Shown here: piece by piece, positions 15,869-25,386 of the stretch
Position numbering within the stretch: position 1 is the stretch's first letter
Layout: each line of letters opens with the position of its first letter
Assembly: GCF_030271165.1 (NCBI RefSeq)
Contig: NZ_JASSZH010000004.1
Location: 1-39,761, forward strand
Reading direction: 5' to 3'
Length of the DNA stretch: 39,761 nucleotides
From: Psychromicrobium xiongbiense
GTDB lineage: Bacteria; Actinomycetota; Actinomycetes; Actinomycetales; Micrococcaceae
The notes under the pieces: generated by a model
Database searches by the model: none
What the model was told of the DNA's origin: nothing
What the model saw: the letters and a program-made list of their open reading frames with translations, nothing else
Program-made: the position numbers and the translations under genes

Positions 15869-15911
15869 AACAGCGTGAGGGCCCACCGAAAAGCTGGGCC
15901 CTCACGCTGTT
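15869..15911. terminator. Strong hairpin between convergent ettA and the DinB gene
   Basis: Bases 15869-15885 and 15895-15911 are perfectly complementary over 17 bp, with a 9-base loop. The arms begin with AA and end with TT, so in both directions the stem ends in a short T tract. It sits 15 bases after the ettA stop and about 40 bases beyond the DinB stop, so it can end transcription from both sides. Confidence 0.85.
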
Positions 15912-15950
15912 AACCTGAAGTAACCTGAAATCTTCGTCGCGGACTGACCT

Positions 15951-16469
15951 TCAGCCCTGCACATCGTGCAGATGGTGAACCACATCGTGGAGAAAATAGC
16001 CGGAGAGGCTCCGCACCGTGAAGGTGGCTCCATCGCTGCGGTGCCCGAAGCGCTCCCAGTCCTCGGGCGGAACGGCACCGAATCGTTCGCCGATTCGCCC
16101 TCCGGCGATGGTCAGTTGATCGCTGACCTGCTGGGGCACCTGATGGGCGTAGTCGTAGTCAACCGCCGTGGCGTCCTGATCCCAATTGGCAAAGGTGGGT
16201 TCGTCCCGTGTGAGCATGGTGTGCAGGCGGGTATCCATCACGCTGAACACGTCACGCACATGGCAGGCGTATTCCAGGGGTGACCAGGTGGCGTCGTCGG
16301 GACGCACCGTCAGATCCGCTCGCCGCAAAACCGCCTCCCAGCGCTCGATGACGCCCGGCAAGGTCGCCGCTGTGGAGGTTGGGGTTTGCAGGCCGGCCTC
16401 GAAGCCGCACTCGGGGCAGGGCCGCTCCAGGACCCAGGTCCAGTCTTTTGTCTCGGGGATAATCGCCAT
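15951..16469 (-). CDS. DinB/DUF664-like four-helix protein with N-terminal CPEC pair
   Basis: This 172-residue protein has the DinB-like metal-site pattern: His70 (YACHVRDVF) and the C-terminal H-x3-H pair His161 and His165 (FLHDVVHHLHDV). The superfamily covers thiol-dependent transferases such as the bacillithiol and mycothiol S-transferases, so a mycothiol-linked reaction is possible in an actinobacterium, but no substrate can be named. A CPEC pair (Cys18, Cys21) precedes the fold in WVLERPCPECGFEA, as in many actinobacterial members. On the minus strand TAGAAT (16476-16481) lies 6 bases before the ATG, so translation may be leaderless. It is convergent with ettA. Confidence 0.78.
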   Translation of the reverse strand: MAIIPETKDWTWVLERPCPECGFEAGLQTPTSTAATLPGVIERWEAVLRRADLTVRPDDATWSPLEYACHVRDVFSVMDTRLHTMLTRDEPTFANWDQDATAVDYDYAHQVPQQVSDQLTIAGGRIGERFGAVPPEDWERFGHRSDGATFTVRSLSGYFLHDVVHHLHDVQG

Positions 16470-16481
16470 ATCGCGATTCTA
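16470..16481 (-). promoter_or_regulatory. -10 element of the DinB-like gene, probably leaderless
   Basis: Read on the minus strand, TAGAAT is followed by 6 bases and then the ATG. TAGAAT matches TANNNT and is one base from TATAAT. No Shine-Dalgarno is present, which fits a leaderless mRNA. Confidence 0.45.
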
Positions 16482-16537
16482 CGGCCAGCACAAAGAACGA
16501 TCCGTCACCTGCCAGCGGTCACCGGCAGAAGGGTCGC

Positions 16538-19261
16538 CTACAGCAGAGGCAGCTGGTCCTGACCGTCATCCGGGTCGTCCGTCACCAGCGGGCCGTTCTC
16601 GAAGGGACGTGAGCGTCTGCTTCCCGAGGCGACCGCCGTCAACGGTCCTTTCCTGGGCGCAGGAAGGGTCAGACCATCCTGCCCATGCGCCGGGAGTTCA
16701 AGCTCCGGTTCCGGTGCAGAAGCCCGGGCGGCCTCAGCGCTCAGAACGCCGGGACTGAAAACACTCGGCCCCAGGGCATCGATCGACTGGCTGAGCGGAA
16801 CTCCGGAGCCATCGCGTCGGCCATGTTCCGCCGGCAGCGCACGGGCCACCCCGGCTGCTGAGGCCGCCTTGGCGGGCCCATGCCCGGCCCAGGCCAGCAG
16901 CAGGAGATCTTCCCCCTTGAGGAATCGGTGCGCCCGCACACCACCGGTTGCCCGTCCTTTGGCCGGGAACTCAGCGAAATCAGTAACTTTGGCGCTGCCC
17001 GCGGCGGTACCCAGCAAGGACCCGGTGGAGCTGGCAATGGTGACCACGACGGCGCTTGGGTCCCCGGCCGCCACGACGGTGAAGCTGAGCACCGTGTCGC
17101 CTGCTGCCAGTTTGATGCCGGCCATCCCACCAGCTGTCCGTCCCTGAGGACGCACTGAATCGGCGGCAAAACGCAGCAGCTGGGCGCCAGCAGTGATGAA
17201 GACCAGCTCATCGGCGTCGGTGGCCACTCCCGCGCCGACCACCCGGTCCTTGTCCTTGAGGCTGATCACCTCCCAGTCCTCACGATTGAGCGGATACTCG
17301 GGGGTCACCCGCTTCACCACGCCCTGTGCGGTGCCCAGGGCGATCACGGCGTCCAGCGGCAGCAGCCCGATCAGTGCCTCACCTTTGCCCAGGGTGAGGA
17401 ATTCCTTGGCCGGCACACCGCCGGCAAGATTGGGCAGGCCGGTGCTGGGTGGTAGCGCGGGCAGATCCATCACCTGGAGACGCATCATGCGTCCCAGTGA
17501 GGTCAGCGCGGCGACTTCACCCCGGGCGGTGGCCGCCACGACGGACGTGAAAACATCGTGTCTGACCCGGGAACCGCCGTCGGTGAGTGCCTCTCTGCCG
17601 GTGGTGCGGGCCAGCTGACCGGAACTGCTCATCAGGACCCAGCAGGGATCGTCGGCAATTTCGAGCGCCAGCGGAACAGCTTTCCGCCCGGTCTCGGCGG
17701 CGGCGATGGCCTTGGCCACACTGGGTGTGATCGCTTCAGATTCGAGCAGGATCGTCCGGCGGGGGGTGCCGTACTTGGCCGCCACCTCACCGAGTTCATC
17801 GGAGACCAGGGCTCGCAGGACCTCTTCCGATCCAAGGATTCGCTGAAGTTCTGCAATCTCTTGTCTGAGTTGCTCCTGCTCCTTCTCCAGCTCGATCCGG
17901 GAGAAGCGGGTGAGCTGGCGCAGGCGCACCTCCAGGATGTAATTGGCCTGGACCTCGCTCAGATCGTAGATCACGACGAGCCGCTCTCTGGCGACGGCAA
18001 CTTCGTCCGAACTGCGGATGATCTGGATGACCTCATCGATGTCCAGAATGGCGATCAGCAGGCCCTCGACCAGATGCAGCCGGTCCTGTTTCTTGCCCAG
18101 ACGGAAGACGGTGCGGCGCCGGACCACCTCAATCCGGTGCTGTACGTAGACCCGGAGCAGCGCCAGCAGACCCAGGGTCTGTGGCTGACCGTCCACCAGG
18201 GAAACGTTGTTGATCCCGAAGGAGTCTTCCATCGGGGTGAGTTTGTACAGCTGGGCAATGATCGCCTGTGGGTTGAAGCCGTTTTTGAGTTCGATCACCA
18301 GGCGCAGGCCGTGATTGCGGTCGGTCAGATCCGCAATATCAGCGATCCCCTGGAGCCGCTTCGCGTTGACCGCATCCTTGATCTTTTCGATCACCTTTTC
18401 CGGGCTGACCATATAGGGCAGCTCGGTGACCACCAGCCCGGTCCGCCGGGCGCTAAGCTGCTCGACGTCGATTTTGGCCCGGGTCTTGAACGAGCCGCGG
18501 CCGCTCTCGTAGGCGTCGCGGATACCGTCCAGACCGACGATTCGCCCACCCGTGGGCAGATCTGGTCCCGGCACGAAGCGCATCACATCATCGAGAGTCG
18601 CCTCGGGGTGAGCGATCAGGTGTTGGGCGGCAGCAATGACCTCACCGAGATTGTGCGGGGCCATATTGGTGGCCATCCCCACGGCAATGCCGGAGGCGCC
18701 GTTGACCAGCAGATTCGGGAAGGCCGCGGGAAGCACGTCGGGCTGGGTGAGTTGGTTGTCATAGTTCGGGACGAAGTCGACGACGTCCTCATCCAGATGG
18801 TCGGTCATCGACAGGGCCGCCGGGGCCAGCCTGGCCTCGGTGTAGCGCGGTGCCGCCGGACCGGCATCGAGCGATCCGAAGTTTCCGTGCCCGTCGATCA
18901 GCGGCAGGCGCAGCGAAAAGTCCTGGGCCATGCGCACCATGGCGTCATAGATGGCAGTGTCGCCGTGTGGGTGTAGTTTGCCCATCACTTCGCCCACCAC
19001 GCGGGCACTCTTGACGTGCCCCTTGTCCGGACGCAGGCCCATCTCGCTCATCATGTAGAGGATGCGGCGCTGCACCGGTTTGAGCCCGTCGCGGGCATCG
19101 GGCAGAGCCCGGGAGTAAATCACCGAGTAGGCATATTCCAGGAAGGAGCCCTCCATCTCCTGGGAGACGTCGATGTCCACGATATTTTCCGTGAAGTCCC
19201 CGGTTTTTCCGCCCCGGGGGCGGTCTGCGGCGGAGGACTGGGGTGGCGTGCGCCTGGCCAT
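16538..19261 (-). CDS. parC: DNA topoisomerase IV subunit A (type IIA, GyrA/ParC family)
   Basis: This 907-residue DNA-cleaving subunit of a type IIA topoisomerase is the partner of ParE at 678-2789. The start MARRTPPQ at 19261 precedes the conserved [32 protein letters not shown]. Catalytic Tyr140 is in PRYTEARL. The quinolone-pocket residues are Thr102 (Ser83 of E. coli GyrA) and Asp106 (Asp87). The C-terminal beta-pinwheel lacks a canonical GyrA box (QRRGGKG); GRATGGV is found instead, which favours a decatenating topoisomerase IV over a supercoiling gyrase. A Pro/Glu/Asp-rich tail of about 90 residues follows. The frame is open a further 244 codons upstream, but that part is antisense to the neighbouring gene. 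The ribosome binding site is poor. Confidence 0.92.
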   Translation of the reverse strand: MARRTPPQSSAADRPRGGKTGDFTENIVDIDVSQEMEGSFLEYAYSVIYSRALPDARDGLKPVQRRILYMMSEMGLRPDKGHVKSARVVGEVMGKLHPHGDTAIYDAMVRMAQDFSLRLPLIDGHGNFGSLDAGPAAPRYTEARLAPAALSMTDHLDEDVVDFVPNYDNQLTQPDVLPAAFPNLLVNGASGIAVGMATNMAPHNLGEVIAAAQHLIAHPEATLDDVMRFVPGPDLPTGGRIVGLDGIRDAYESGRGSFKTRAKIDVEQLSARRTGLVVTELPYMVSPEKVIEKIKDAVNAKRLQGIADIADLTDRNHGLRLVIELKNGFNPQAIIAQLYKLTPMEDSFGINNVSLVDGQPQTLGLLALLRVYVQHRIEVVRRRTVFRLGKKQDRLHLVEGLLIAILDIDEVIQIIRSSDEVAVARERLVVIYDLSEVQANYILEVRLRQLTRFSRIELEKEQEQLRQEIAELQRILGSEEVLRALVSDELGEVAAKYGTPRRTILLESEAITPSVAKAIAAAETGRKAVPLALEIADDPCWVLMSSSGQLARTTGREALTDGGSRVRHDVFTSVVAATARGEVAALTSLGRMMRLQVMDLPALPPSTGLPNLAGGVPAKEFLTLGKGEALIGLLPLDAVIALGTAQGVVKRVTPEYPLNREDWEVISLKDKDRVVGAGVATDADELVFITAGAQLLRFAADSVRPQGRTAGGMAGIKLAAGDTVLSFTVVAAGDPSAVVVTIASSTGSLLGTAAGSAKVTDFAEFPAKGRATGGVRAHRFLKGEDLLLLAWAGHGPAKAASAAGVARALPAEHGRRDGSGVPLSQSIDALGPSVFSPGVLSAEAARASAPEPELELPAHGQDGLTLPAPRKGPLTAVASGSRRSRPFENGPLVTDDPDDGQDQLPLL

Positions 19262-19295
19262 ACTGTGAGGTGTTCCTTCGAACGGGAAAACTGGA

Positions 19296-19313
19296 GGCAC
19301 ACCGCGGCGTGCC
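19296..19313. promoter_or_regulatory. 18-bp perfect palindrome in the parC leader
   Basis: GGCACACCGCGGTGTGCC is a perfect 18-bp palindrome, 34 bases before the parC ATG and 131 bases before the divergent patA-like gene. A minus-strand -10 candidate TAGAAT lies at 19344-19349, so the palindrome would fall in the parC 5' untranslated region. It could be a repressor operator or an RNA hairpin. Confidence 0.55.
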
Positions 19314-19343
19314 GGAAGCTCCACAGGATGGCTTCCTTCAGCG

Positions 19344-19349
19344 ATTCTA
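19344..19349 (-). promoter_or_regulatory. Candidate -10 element of parC
   Basis: On the minus strand this reads TAGAAT, matching TANNNT. Transcription would begin near 19337 and give a leader of about 76 bases containing the 18-bp palindrome. No clear -35 is visible. Confidence 0.35.
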
Positions 19350-19432
19350 GGTGGTGGGGGTGCTATTTCCGGGGATTTGGGGCCTTCGAAGGGCAGCAGT
19401 CCGGCAAAATCCCGGGCCAGGCGTCCGGGCAG

Positions 19433-19444
19433 TAGCATGAACCC
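19433..19444 (+). promoter_or_regulatory. -10 element of the GNAT/acyl-CoA-synthetase gene, probably leaderless
   Basis: TAGCAT (19433-19438) lies exactly 6 bases before the ATG at 19445, and no Shine-Dalgarno is visible. This is the same arrangement as in front of ettA and the DinB-like gene. Confidence 0.42.
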
Positions 19445-22258
19445 ATGGTGGACCGGGGAGCGGATGGCGGCACGGCTGCGCTGAATGCTGCCGGGGCGGC
19501 GAACTCGACGGCCGACGGGGCTGTGGGCTATCCCCATCACTGGGAGGCCGATGTGGTGCTGCGCGACGGTGCTACCGCGCACCTTCGCCCGATCGCCCGC
19601 CAGGACGCCCAGGCTCTTCAGGATCTTCACCGCTCGCAGTCGGAGGACTCCGTCTATATGCGGTTCTTCACCTATAAGTCGGTGCTCTCGGATCGGGAAC
19701 TGCGGCGATTCACCCAGGTGGACTATCACGACAGGGTTGCGTTGGTGATCACGGTCGCGGGCAGCATCATCGGTGTGGGCCGTTACGACCGTCTGGACGA
19801 TCCACAGGTCGCCGAGGTGGCCTTCAACATCTCTGATGCTCACCAGGGACGTGGCCTGGGCTCGATCCTGCTCGAACATCTCGCTGCTGCAGCACGGGAG
19901 AACGGCATCGTCCGGTTCAGCGCTGAGGTGCTGCCGGGTAACCGCAAGATGCTGACGGTCTTCTCGGAAGCCGGGTATGAGGTGAACCGCCACTTCGATG
20001 ACGGCGTGGTGAGCCTGAGCTTTGACCTTGATCCCACCGAGAAGTCCCGGGCGGTGCGTGAGTCACGCGAACACCGCGCGGAGGCCAGGAGCGTGGCAGG
20101 GTTGCTGGCCCCCCGGTCGGTTGCCGTCCTTGGACCGGGGGCCGCAAGCTCAGCCGGTGCCCCCGGTTCCGCCACTCTGGCGGCAGAGCTGGTGCGTCAG
20201 GTCCATCAGGGCGGATATCGCGGCATCGTCCAGGTAATCGATCCGCTGGCCGTTGAAGGCCCGCGGTCGATGAGTGAACTGGCCGAGCCCGTGGATCTGG
20301 TGCTGATCGCGGTGGAGTATGACGACGTCGAGCGCGCGGTGGCGGATTGCGCCGGAGCCGGAGCCAGGGGTGCTCTGGTGTTCAGCGGAGGTTTTGCCGA
20401 CGATGGCGAACGGGGTCTGGAACGCCAGCACGCCCTGGTGAGGCTGGCGCGGTCCTCAGGGATGCGACTCATCGGCCCGGCCTCTCTGGGTCTGATCAGG
20501 ACGGATCCGGATATTTCCCTGAACGCTTCGCGGTTACCGGGCCTGCCCCCGGCCGGCACCCTGGGTGTGTTCACACAGTCTGCGGCGCTGGGTACCGCTG
20601 TCTATGCTTCCCTCCGGCAGCGGGGGATGGGTCTGTCCACCTTCGTCTCCGCCGGTAACCGCGCCGATATTTCCGGTAACGATCTCATGCAGTTCTGGGA
20701 GGACGATCCGCAGACGGCGGTATGCGCCCTCTACCTCGAATCCATTGGCAATCCGCGGAAGTTCTCCCGGCTGGCGCGGCGGCTGGCACGCACCAAACCG
20801 GTGATCGTCGCCAAATCTGAGGCCCTCGGACTGAGCCTTCCGGCCGGCCATGCCGTCCGGGCCTCCCAGGCGCTTCCCGGGACGCTCGATGCCATGTTGC
20901 GCCAGTCCGGGGTGATCCGGGTGGATTCGACGGAGGAGCTGGCGGATCTCGCACAGCTGGCCGTTGCCCAGCCGCTTCCGGCCGGCCGCGGCATGGCGGT
21001 GGTGAGCAATTCCAGGGCACTCGCCCGGGTGGTGGCCGACTCTGCTGCCGCGCACGGCTTCCGCGTCGAACGCGAGGACATCGTCACGGAACCGGACCCG
21101 GCGCGGAGGCTTTGCGCCCTGGCCGATGGCCTGACGGCGGTCATGGCCGAGGGTTCAGTGGACTCCGTGGTGGTCACGCTGATGGCGGAGGCAGACCTGG
21201 TGATGGTAGATGTGGCCGAGGTGCTGACCCGGGTCGGGGCTGTGAGCGGAAAACCCGTGGTGCTCACGGTCAGCGGGATGACGGAAGCTGACGCTCCCCG
21301 TGCCGAGCTGATGTCCACCGGGCATGGAGGTCTGCCGGTCTACCTCAGCCCGCAGCAGGCCATCGCTGCGCTTTCCGGCCTGGCCCGTTACCGACGATGG
21401 CTGGATCGGGACCAGGGAACCTTTGAGGGTGTGCCAGGTCTGGAGCTGGACAAGGCCCAGGCCCTGGTCTCCGGCTGGCTTCAGGGGCTGGCGGGGGAGA
21501 ACCTGCAGCAGCTCACGCCGGCGCAGGTGGCCGAACTGTTGGCTTGCATCGGGGTTGATGTGCTGGAGTCCGTCCCTTTCCAGAGCGCCGATGAGGCGGT
21601 CCAGGCCGCCCGGCGGCTGGGCTGGCCGGTGGTGCTGAAAACCATGGACCAGACACTGCGTCATCGTCTGGATCTAGGCGGCGTCCGGATCAATATTGCG
21701 GACGAGGATTCTCTGCGAAACAACATCACCCAGATGAGAGCCTCGCTGGCAGCCTGGGGCGAGTTCGATCTGGAGGTGCAGGCGATGGCGCCGCTGGGAC
21801 AGTCCTGCACCCTGCGTGGCATGGAAGATCCGTTGCTGGGGCCGGTAGTGTCCTTCGGGATGACTGGGGATGCCATCAATCTGCTTCAGGACTGGGCACA
21901 CCGAGTCCCGCCGCTCTCCAGCTCCGATGTTGCGGAGCTGATCCGCGCGCCCAAAGCGGCGGCGAAGCTCTTCGGGTATCAGGGGCTGCCCGCGGTGAAC
22001 ATCACCGCGCTGGAGGACCTGGTGAGCCGGTTTGCCGCACTTAAAGAAGCCCTGCCCGAGGTTGCCGTCATCGAGTTCACCCCGGTGCTGGTGAGCGAAG
22101 AGGGAGCCACGGTTCTGGCAGCCTCCATTCAACTGGGCAATCCGGACCAACGGATCGACAGCGCTCGCCGTGCACTGACCGGATGGTTTCAGGCACCGGT
22201 TGGCTCCCCCGCCCGGAAGGAGCAGCCCGGAAGAAGCAGTAAGCGGCACAGGGCATGA
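19445..22258 (+). CDS. GNAT acetyltransferase fused to NDP-forming acyl-CoA synthetase domains (PatA-like)
   Basis: This 937-residue fusion has an N-terminal GNAT domain (about 35-200, acetyl-CoA loop QGRGLG at 134-139), a CoA-binding Rossmann and succinyl-CoA-ligase-like region (about 215-690), and a C-terminal ATP-grasp region (about 700-915). Streptomyces lividans PatA has this GNAT-first order and acetylates lysines, notably of acetyl-CoA synthetases; E. coli and Salmonella Pat carry GNAT at the C-terminus. At the place where active NDP-forming synthetases have the phosphorylated histidine (SHTGALAG-type motif) this protein reads ASQALPG (Gln475), so the synthetase part is probably a non-catalytic sensor. 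I infer a protein lysine acetyltransferase. Annotation as an acetate-CoA ligase would be misleading if the histidine is truly lost. Confidence 0.85.
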   Translation: MVDRGADGGTAALNAAGAANSTADGAVGYPHHWEADVVLRDGATAHLRPIARQDAQALQDLHRSQSEDSVYMRFFTYKSVLSDRELRRFTQVDYHDRVALVITVAGSIIGVGRYDRLDDPQVAEVAFNISDAHQGRGLGSILLEHLAAAARENGIVRFSAEVLPGNRKMLTVFSEAGYEVNRHFDDGVVSLSFDLDPTEKSRAVRESREHRAEARSVAGLLAPRSVAVLGPGAASSAGAPGSATLAAELVRQVHQGGYRGIVQVIDPLAVEGPRSMSELAEPVDLVLIAVEYDDVERAVADCAGAGARGALVFSGGFADDGERGLERQHALVRLARSSGMRLIGPASLGLIRTDPDISLNASRLPGLPPAGTLGVFTQSAALGTAVYASLRQRGMGLSTFVSAGNRADISGNDLMQFWEDDPQTAVCALYLESIGNPRKFSRLARRLARTKPVIVAKSEALGLSLPAGHAVRASQALPGTLDAMLRQSGVIRVDSTEELADLAQLAVAQPLPAGRGMAVVSNSRALARVVADSAAAHGFRVEREDIVTEPDPARRLCALADGLTAVMAEGSVDSVVVTLMAEADLVMVDVAEVLTRVGAVSGKPVVLTVSGMTEADAPRAELMSTGHGGLPVYLSPQQAIAALSGLARYRRWLDRDQGTFEGVPGLELDKAQALVSGWLQGLAGENLQQLTPAQVAELLACIGVDVLESVPFQSADEAVQAARRLGWPVVLKTMDQTLRHRLDLGGVRINIADEDSLRNNITQMRASLAAWGEFDLEVQAMAPLGQSCTLRGMEDPLLGPVVSFGMTGDAINLLQDWAHRVPPLSSSDVAELIRAPKAAAKLFGYQGLPAVNITALEDLVSRFAALKEALPEVAVIEFTPVLVSEEGATVLAASIQLGNPDQRIDSARRALTGWFQAPVGSPARKEQPGRSSKRHRA

Positions 22259-22304
22259 GGTCTGCCGTTGGTGTGCTTCTGCGGGATCTGCGAAGATAAA
22301 GGAC

Positions 22305-22970
22305 ATGGCTCCTTCCCGATCCGCAGCGCGATCCCAAAGCCAAAGCCTTGATCAGGCCCTCGACCGGGCCGGGTTCTATCCCCGCCTGGTCAGTGACGTC
22401 GTCGCCGACGCCCTGGAAGGGCAGGAGTGCCTGAGCCATCTGGTGCAGGTGGAGACGCATTTTGAACAGAACGAGGTGCACCGTCACATCACGGTGCTTG
22501 CGCTGACCGGGGACTTCCTGGTGGTGGCGCATGTGGATGACCAGCAGCTCGACGAACAGGGCTCTCAGATGGTGGCGCAGGTCTCCACGGAATCAGTGCC
22601 GGTGAGCCAGATCCGCTCCGTCATCCTCAGCTACGTCTACGCACAGCCTCAGGACTACCAGGGCAACGACCCGATTCGGGAGCTCTCGCTCTCCATCGGC
22701 TGGGCGGGCAGCCAGCGTCTCGATCTTGCCCCTGCCAGCTGTGGCGATCCGCAATGCGAGGCTGATCACGGCTATACCGGCACGATGGCACAGGAGGACC
22801 TGGTCATGCGGGTCAGCGTCGAAGCAGATGGCCCGCAGGCCGTCTACGATGCCAAGGTGTTTGCCCGCACCTTGCGCAGCGCCAGTGTGGTCCCTGCCTC
22901 TCCGGCACCGGTCGAGGCTGCGGGCTGGGTTCAGGGGCCGGCTCGGCGCGGGCGCACGCATTATCGCTGA
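22305..22970 (+). CDS. DUF5998 family protein
   Basis: This 221-residue protein starts at ATG 22305 (MAPSRSAARSQSQSLDQALD), preceded closely by AAAGGA. It matches the actinobacterial DUF5998 family, whose function is unknown to me. It contains several predicted beta-strands (HRHITVLALTGDFLVVAHVDD, VSQIRSVILSYVYAQP) and a possible metal site, ASCGDPQCEADHGYTG, with two cysteines and a histidine. It follows the PatA-like gene by 46 bases and precedes the phosphodiesterase-like gene by 22 bases. Co-transcription with the latter is likely, and the pair next to sepH recurs in Micrococcales to my knowledge. Confidence 0.78.
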   Translation: MAPSRSAARSQSQSLDQALDRAGFYPRLVSDVVADALEGQECLSHLVQVETHFEQNEVHRHITVLALTGDFLVVAHVDDQQLDEQGSQMVAQVSTESVPVSQIRSVILSYVYAQPQDYQGNDPIRELSLSIGWAGSQRLDLAPASCGDPQCEADHGYTGTMAQEDLVMRVSVEADGPQAVYDAKVFARTLRSASVVPASPAPVEAAGWVQGPARRGRTHYR

Positions 22971-22992
22971 GTCGGACGGACTGCTGCTTCCG

Positions 22993-24180
22993 ATGACTTT
23001 TTCCCCTCACGAAGCTCTGGTTCAACCGAACCTGCCCAGCCTGTCCCGGGTGCTGACCAGCGCGGCGGCAGTACTGAAGGTGCCTGGTTTCCAGAACGAG
23101 CTTCAGCTCCCGGCCGCACGGTCCGTGTGTGTCGCTCTGGTGGATGGCCTGGGGTCCGCCCAGCTCAAACGGGCTCTGGCGCATATGCCGTTTCTGCGGA
23201 CGGTTCTTGCCGACCCGGCGGCAGACCGTCGCAGCCTGCAGTCAGCCTTCCCCTCCACCACCACCGCATCCTTGGCCAGCCTGGGGACCGGGCTGGAATC
23301 CGGTCTTCATGGCATGGTCGGATACGAGGTTCTGGATCCGGATCGCGATACCGTGATCAATCTGCTGGGAGACTGGGACCCTGCGGTGAATCCGCTACGC
23401 TGGCAGCCCTATCCGACCGTCTTTGAGCAGCTCCAGGGCAAGGTCCGCACCGTGACCGTGAGTCTCCCTCGTTTCAAGGATTCTCCGCTGACCCGGGCCG
23501 TACTTCGAGGTAGCGAGTTCCTGGCCGCCACCACCCCGCAAGCCCGGGTGCGGGTTGCGGCGGAGACGCTGGCATCCCGGGAACCGACTCTGTTGTACTG
23601 GTACTGGTCTGAGGTGGATAAAGCCGGGCACCGCTACGGTGTGGATTCGCCGCAATGGGAACATCAGGTGGCGGAGCTGGACGGCGCCTTACGTTCCCTG
23701 AGTGCCCAGCTTCCCCCGGATACTTTGCTGCTGCTCACGGCGGACCACGGAATGGTCGACGTCGCGCCGGAGCACCGTTACGATTTTTCCACCGATCCGG
23801 CGCTGGTCGCCGGAGTTCGTCATACGGCTGGGGAGCCACGTCTCCGCCAGCTCTATCTGGAGCCCGATGCCGACGCGGAAGCGCTGGTGCAGGCCTGGCG
23901 GAAAGCCTGGGGTCATCAGGCCTGGATCCTGCAGCGGGATGAGGCGATTGAGGCCGGATTCTACGGCGAGATGCGCCCGGAGGTCCTGCCACGGATCGGT
24001 CAGGTGCTGGTGGCCGCGCGGGAACCGGTCGCGTTCTATGACATGCGGTCCTCGCCCGCCCGGGCACTGGAACTCGTAGGCCAGCATGGCTCGCTGACCA
24101 AAGCCGAGCGGGTTGTCCCACTGATTCGAATCCCCACCGGGAAGAGCCCGGGCCGCGCTTCCGCCAGTCGGCGTCGCTGA
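22993..24180 (+). CDS. Alkaline phosphatase superfamily (nucleotide pyrophosphatase/phosphodiesterase-like) protein
   Basis: This 395-residue enzyme carries the two-metal site of the alkaline phosphatase superfamily, closest to the NPP/type I phosphodiesterase group: VALVDGLG (Asp51), nucleophile threonine in FPSTTTASL (89-91), DKAGHRYG, and TADHGMVDV. There is no signal peptide or membrane anchor, so it is likely cytoplasmic. Its substrate is unknown; phosphodiester or pyrophosphate bonds are plausible. The start at ATG 22993 is chosen because the frame upstream overlaps DUF5998, and MTFSPHEALVQPNLPSL resembles family starts. The Shine-Dalgarno is weak. It ends 12 bases from the convergent sepH stop. 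Confidence 0.87.
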   Translation: MTFSPHEALVQPNLPSLSRVLTSAAAVLKVPGFQNELQLPAARSVCVALVDGLGSAQLKRALAHMPFLRTVLADPAADRRSLQSAFPSTTTASLASLGTGLESGLHGMVGYEVLDPDRDTVINLLGDWDPAVNPLRWQPYPTVFEQLQGKVRTVTVSLPRFKDSPLTRAVLRGSEFLAATTPQARVRVAAETLASREPTLLYWYWSEVDKAGHRYGVDSPQWEHQVAELDGALRSLSAQLPPDTLLLLTADHGMVDVAPEHRYDFSTDPALVAGVRHTAGEPRLRQLYLEPDADAEALVQAWRKAWGHQAWILQRDEAIEAGFYGEMRPEVLPRIGQVLVAAREPVAFYDMRSSPARALELVGQHGSLTKAERVVPLIRIPTGKSPGRASASRRR

Positions 24181-24192
24181 GCGCCCGAGATG

Positions 24193-25386
24193 TCAGTCGG
24201 TTTTGGTGCCGAAGACGATTTGATCCCAGCTGGGGATGCTTGAACGCTTGGGGCGGATCGGATTCCGGCGATCCACGGCCGGCTCCTCCGCGGTGCCTTC
24301 CGGGCGGTCGATCAGGGCGCCATCGTCCGATGCCGTGCTGGCTGATGTCTCAGTCTTATCCTCGTGCCGCTGATCCTCAGACCCCTGGTCTGCGGCGGCA
24401 TCGTCCGACTCGCTGTCTCCGGTCTCTGGCGAAGGCGCAACCGACAGCGGGGGGAAGAAGGAGAAGAGTCGACCGGTACCGGATTCGGTGTCCCCTTCTT
24501 CGGAGCTCTCTTCGCTCTCCGATGACTCCGCGACGGTGCGATCCGTCTGCTCGGTCAGCATCAGGGCGAGCGTCTCATCATTGTCTTCATCGATGCCCAG
24601 TCGTTGACCTCGCCGTGAACGCAGCAGCTCCAGCAGATTGTCCGAGCCCGAGCTCTCCTCCTCGGTGGAAATATCCTCCTCGGGAGCAGCCTCAGCCTCC
24701 ACATCGAAAGGCCGGTCAGCCACAGCGCTCAGACGGCGCGCCGGCAGCGGAGAATCCACCGGTCCCATCTCGCTGAGTACCTGCGCCCAGCGGTTGGCAT
24801 TAGTCAGGCTGCGAGTGGTGGTGTTGAAGATCCATTGTGCGGGTCCGGTCTCGCCCACATTCTGAGCAGCTGCAGCACTCTCAGGGAACTCAGCGATGAC
24901 GGTCCACTGACCATCGCTTCGACGCCAGGCATCCCAGCGGACTGTTTCACTGTCGATGCCGAGGGCGGACAGTCGATAAGAGACCATCTCTGCGAGGCTG
25001 GCCGGCTGGTCGCCGAAAGCAGAGCGGTAACCATCGTGGTGGGGCAGGGCCTCAGAAACTTCGACCGCGCGGGCGCGTTGAGCGATGTGCTCGCGTTCGG
25101 CCAGGATCGGGCTCTCATACCGGCGGATATGCTCCACGGACAGCCCGGTTGCTTCGGCCACCTCCTCAGCGCTGGCTCCGGCGCGAATCCGCTGCTGGAT
25201 ATCACGCGGGGAGAGGGAGGTCTCGGTTGCAGGGGTGGTGCTCACCGGGGAGAAACGCCCCGGGGTGCGGGACGACGCAACTCGCAACGCCTCATCAATC
25301 CGTAGCCGGTAGATTTCGCCGCCCTCTGCACTGAGCAGAAGATGAGTGCCATCGTCGTGGACGCCCAAGAGTCGCAGATCCTGCAT
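24193..25386 (-). CDS. sepH: Septation protein SepH
   Basis: This 397-residue protein belongs to the SepH (former DUF3071) family, which in Streptomyces and Mycobacterium binds FtsZ directly and promotes its assembly at division sites. The N-terminus MQDLRLLGVHDDGTHLLL and a helix-turn-helix-like segment (about 59-92, SPRDIQQRIRAGASAEEVAEATGLSVEHIRRYE), needed for FtsZ binding in the studied orthologues, are intact. After about residue 205 the protein is long, acidic and Ser/Glu-rich, and presumably disordered. AGGTGAG about 10 bases upstream supports the start at 25386. It is divergent from the DUF4193 gene across a 402-base gap. Confidence 0.93.
   Translation of the reverse strand: MQDLRLLGVHDDGTHLLLSAEGGEIYRLRIDEALRVASSRTPGRFSPVSTTPATETSLSPRDIQQRIRAGASAEEVAEATGLSVEHIRRYESPILAEREHIAQRARAVEVSEALPHHDGYRSAFGDQPASLAEMVSYRLSALGIDSETVRWDAWRRSDGQWTVIAEFPESAAAAQNVGETGPAQWIFNTTTRSLTNANRWAQVLSEMGPVDSPLPARRLSAVADRPFDVEAEAAPEEDISTEEESSGSDNLLELLRSRRGQRLGIDEDNDETLALMLTEQTDRTVAESSESEESSEEGDTESGTGRLFSFFPPLSVAPSPETGDSESDDAAADQGSEDQRHEDKTETSASTASDDGALIDRPEGTAEEPAVDRRNPIRPKRSSIPSWDQIVFGTKTD

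Noticed and set aside
17558..18976. Plus-strand frame of 472 codons antisense to parC
   Set aside because: Shadow of parC; its sequence mirrors the parC codon bias and has no start signal.
19262..19993. In-frame 244-codon extension upstream of parC
   Set aside because: It runs antisense to the PatA-like gene, lacks domain similarity and crosses the divergent promoter region; family members start at the MARRT position.
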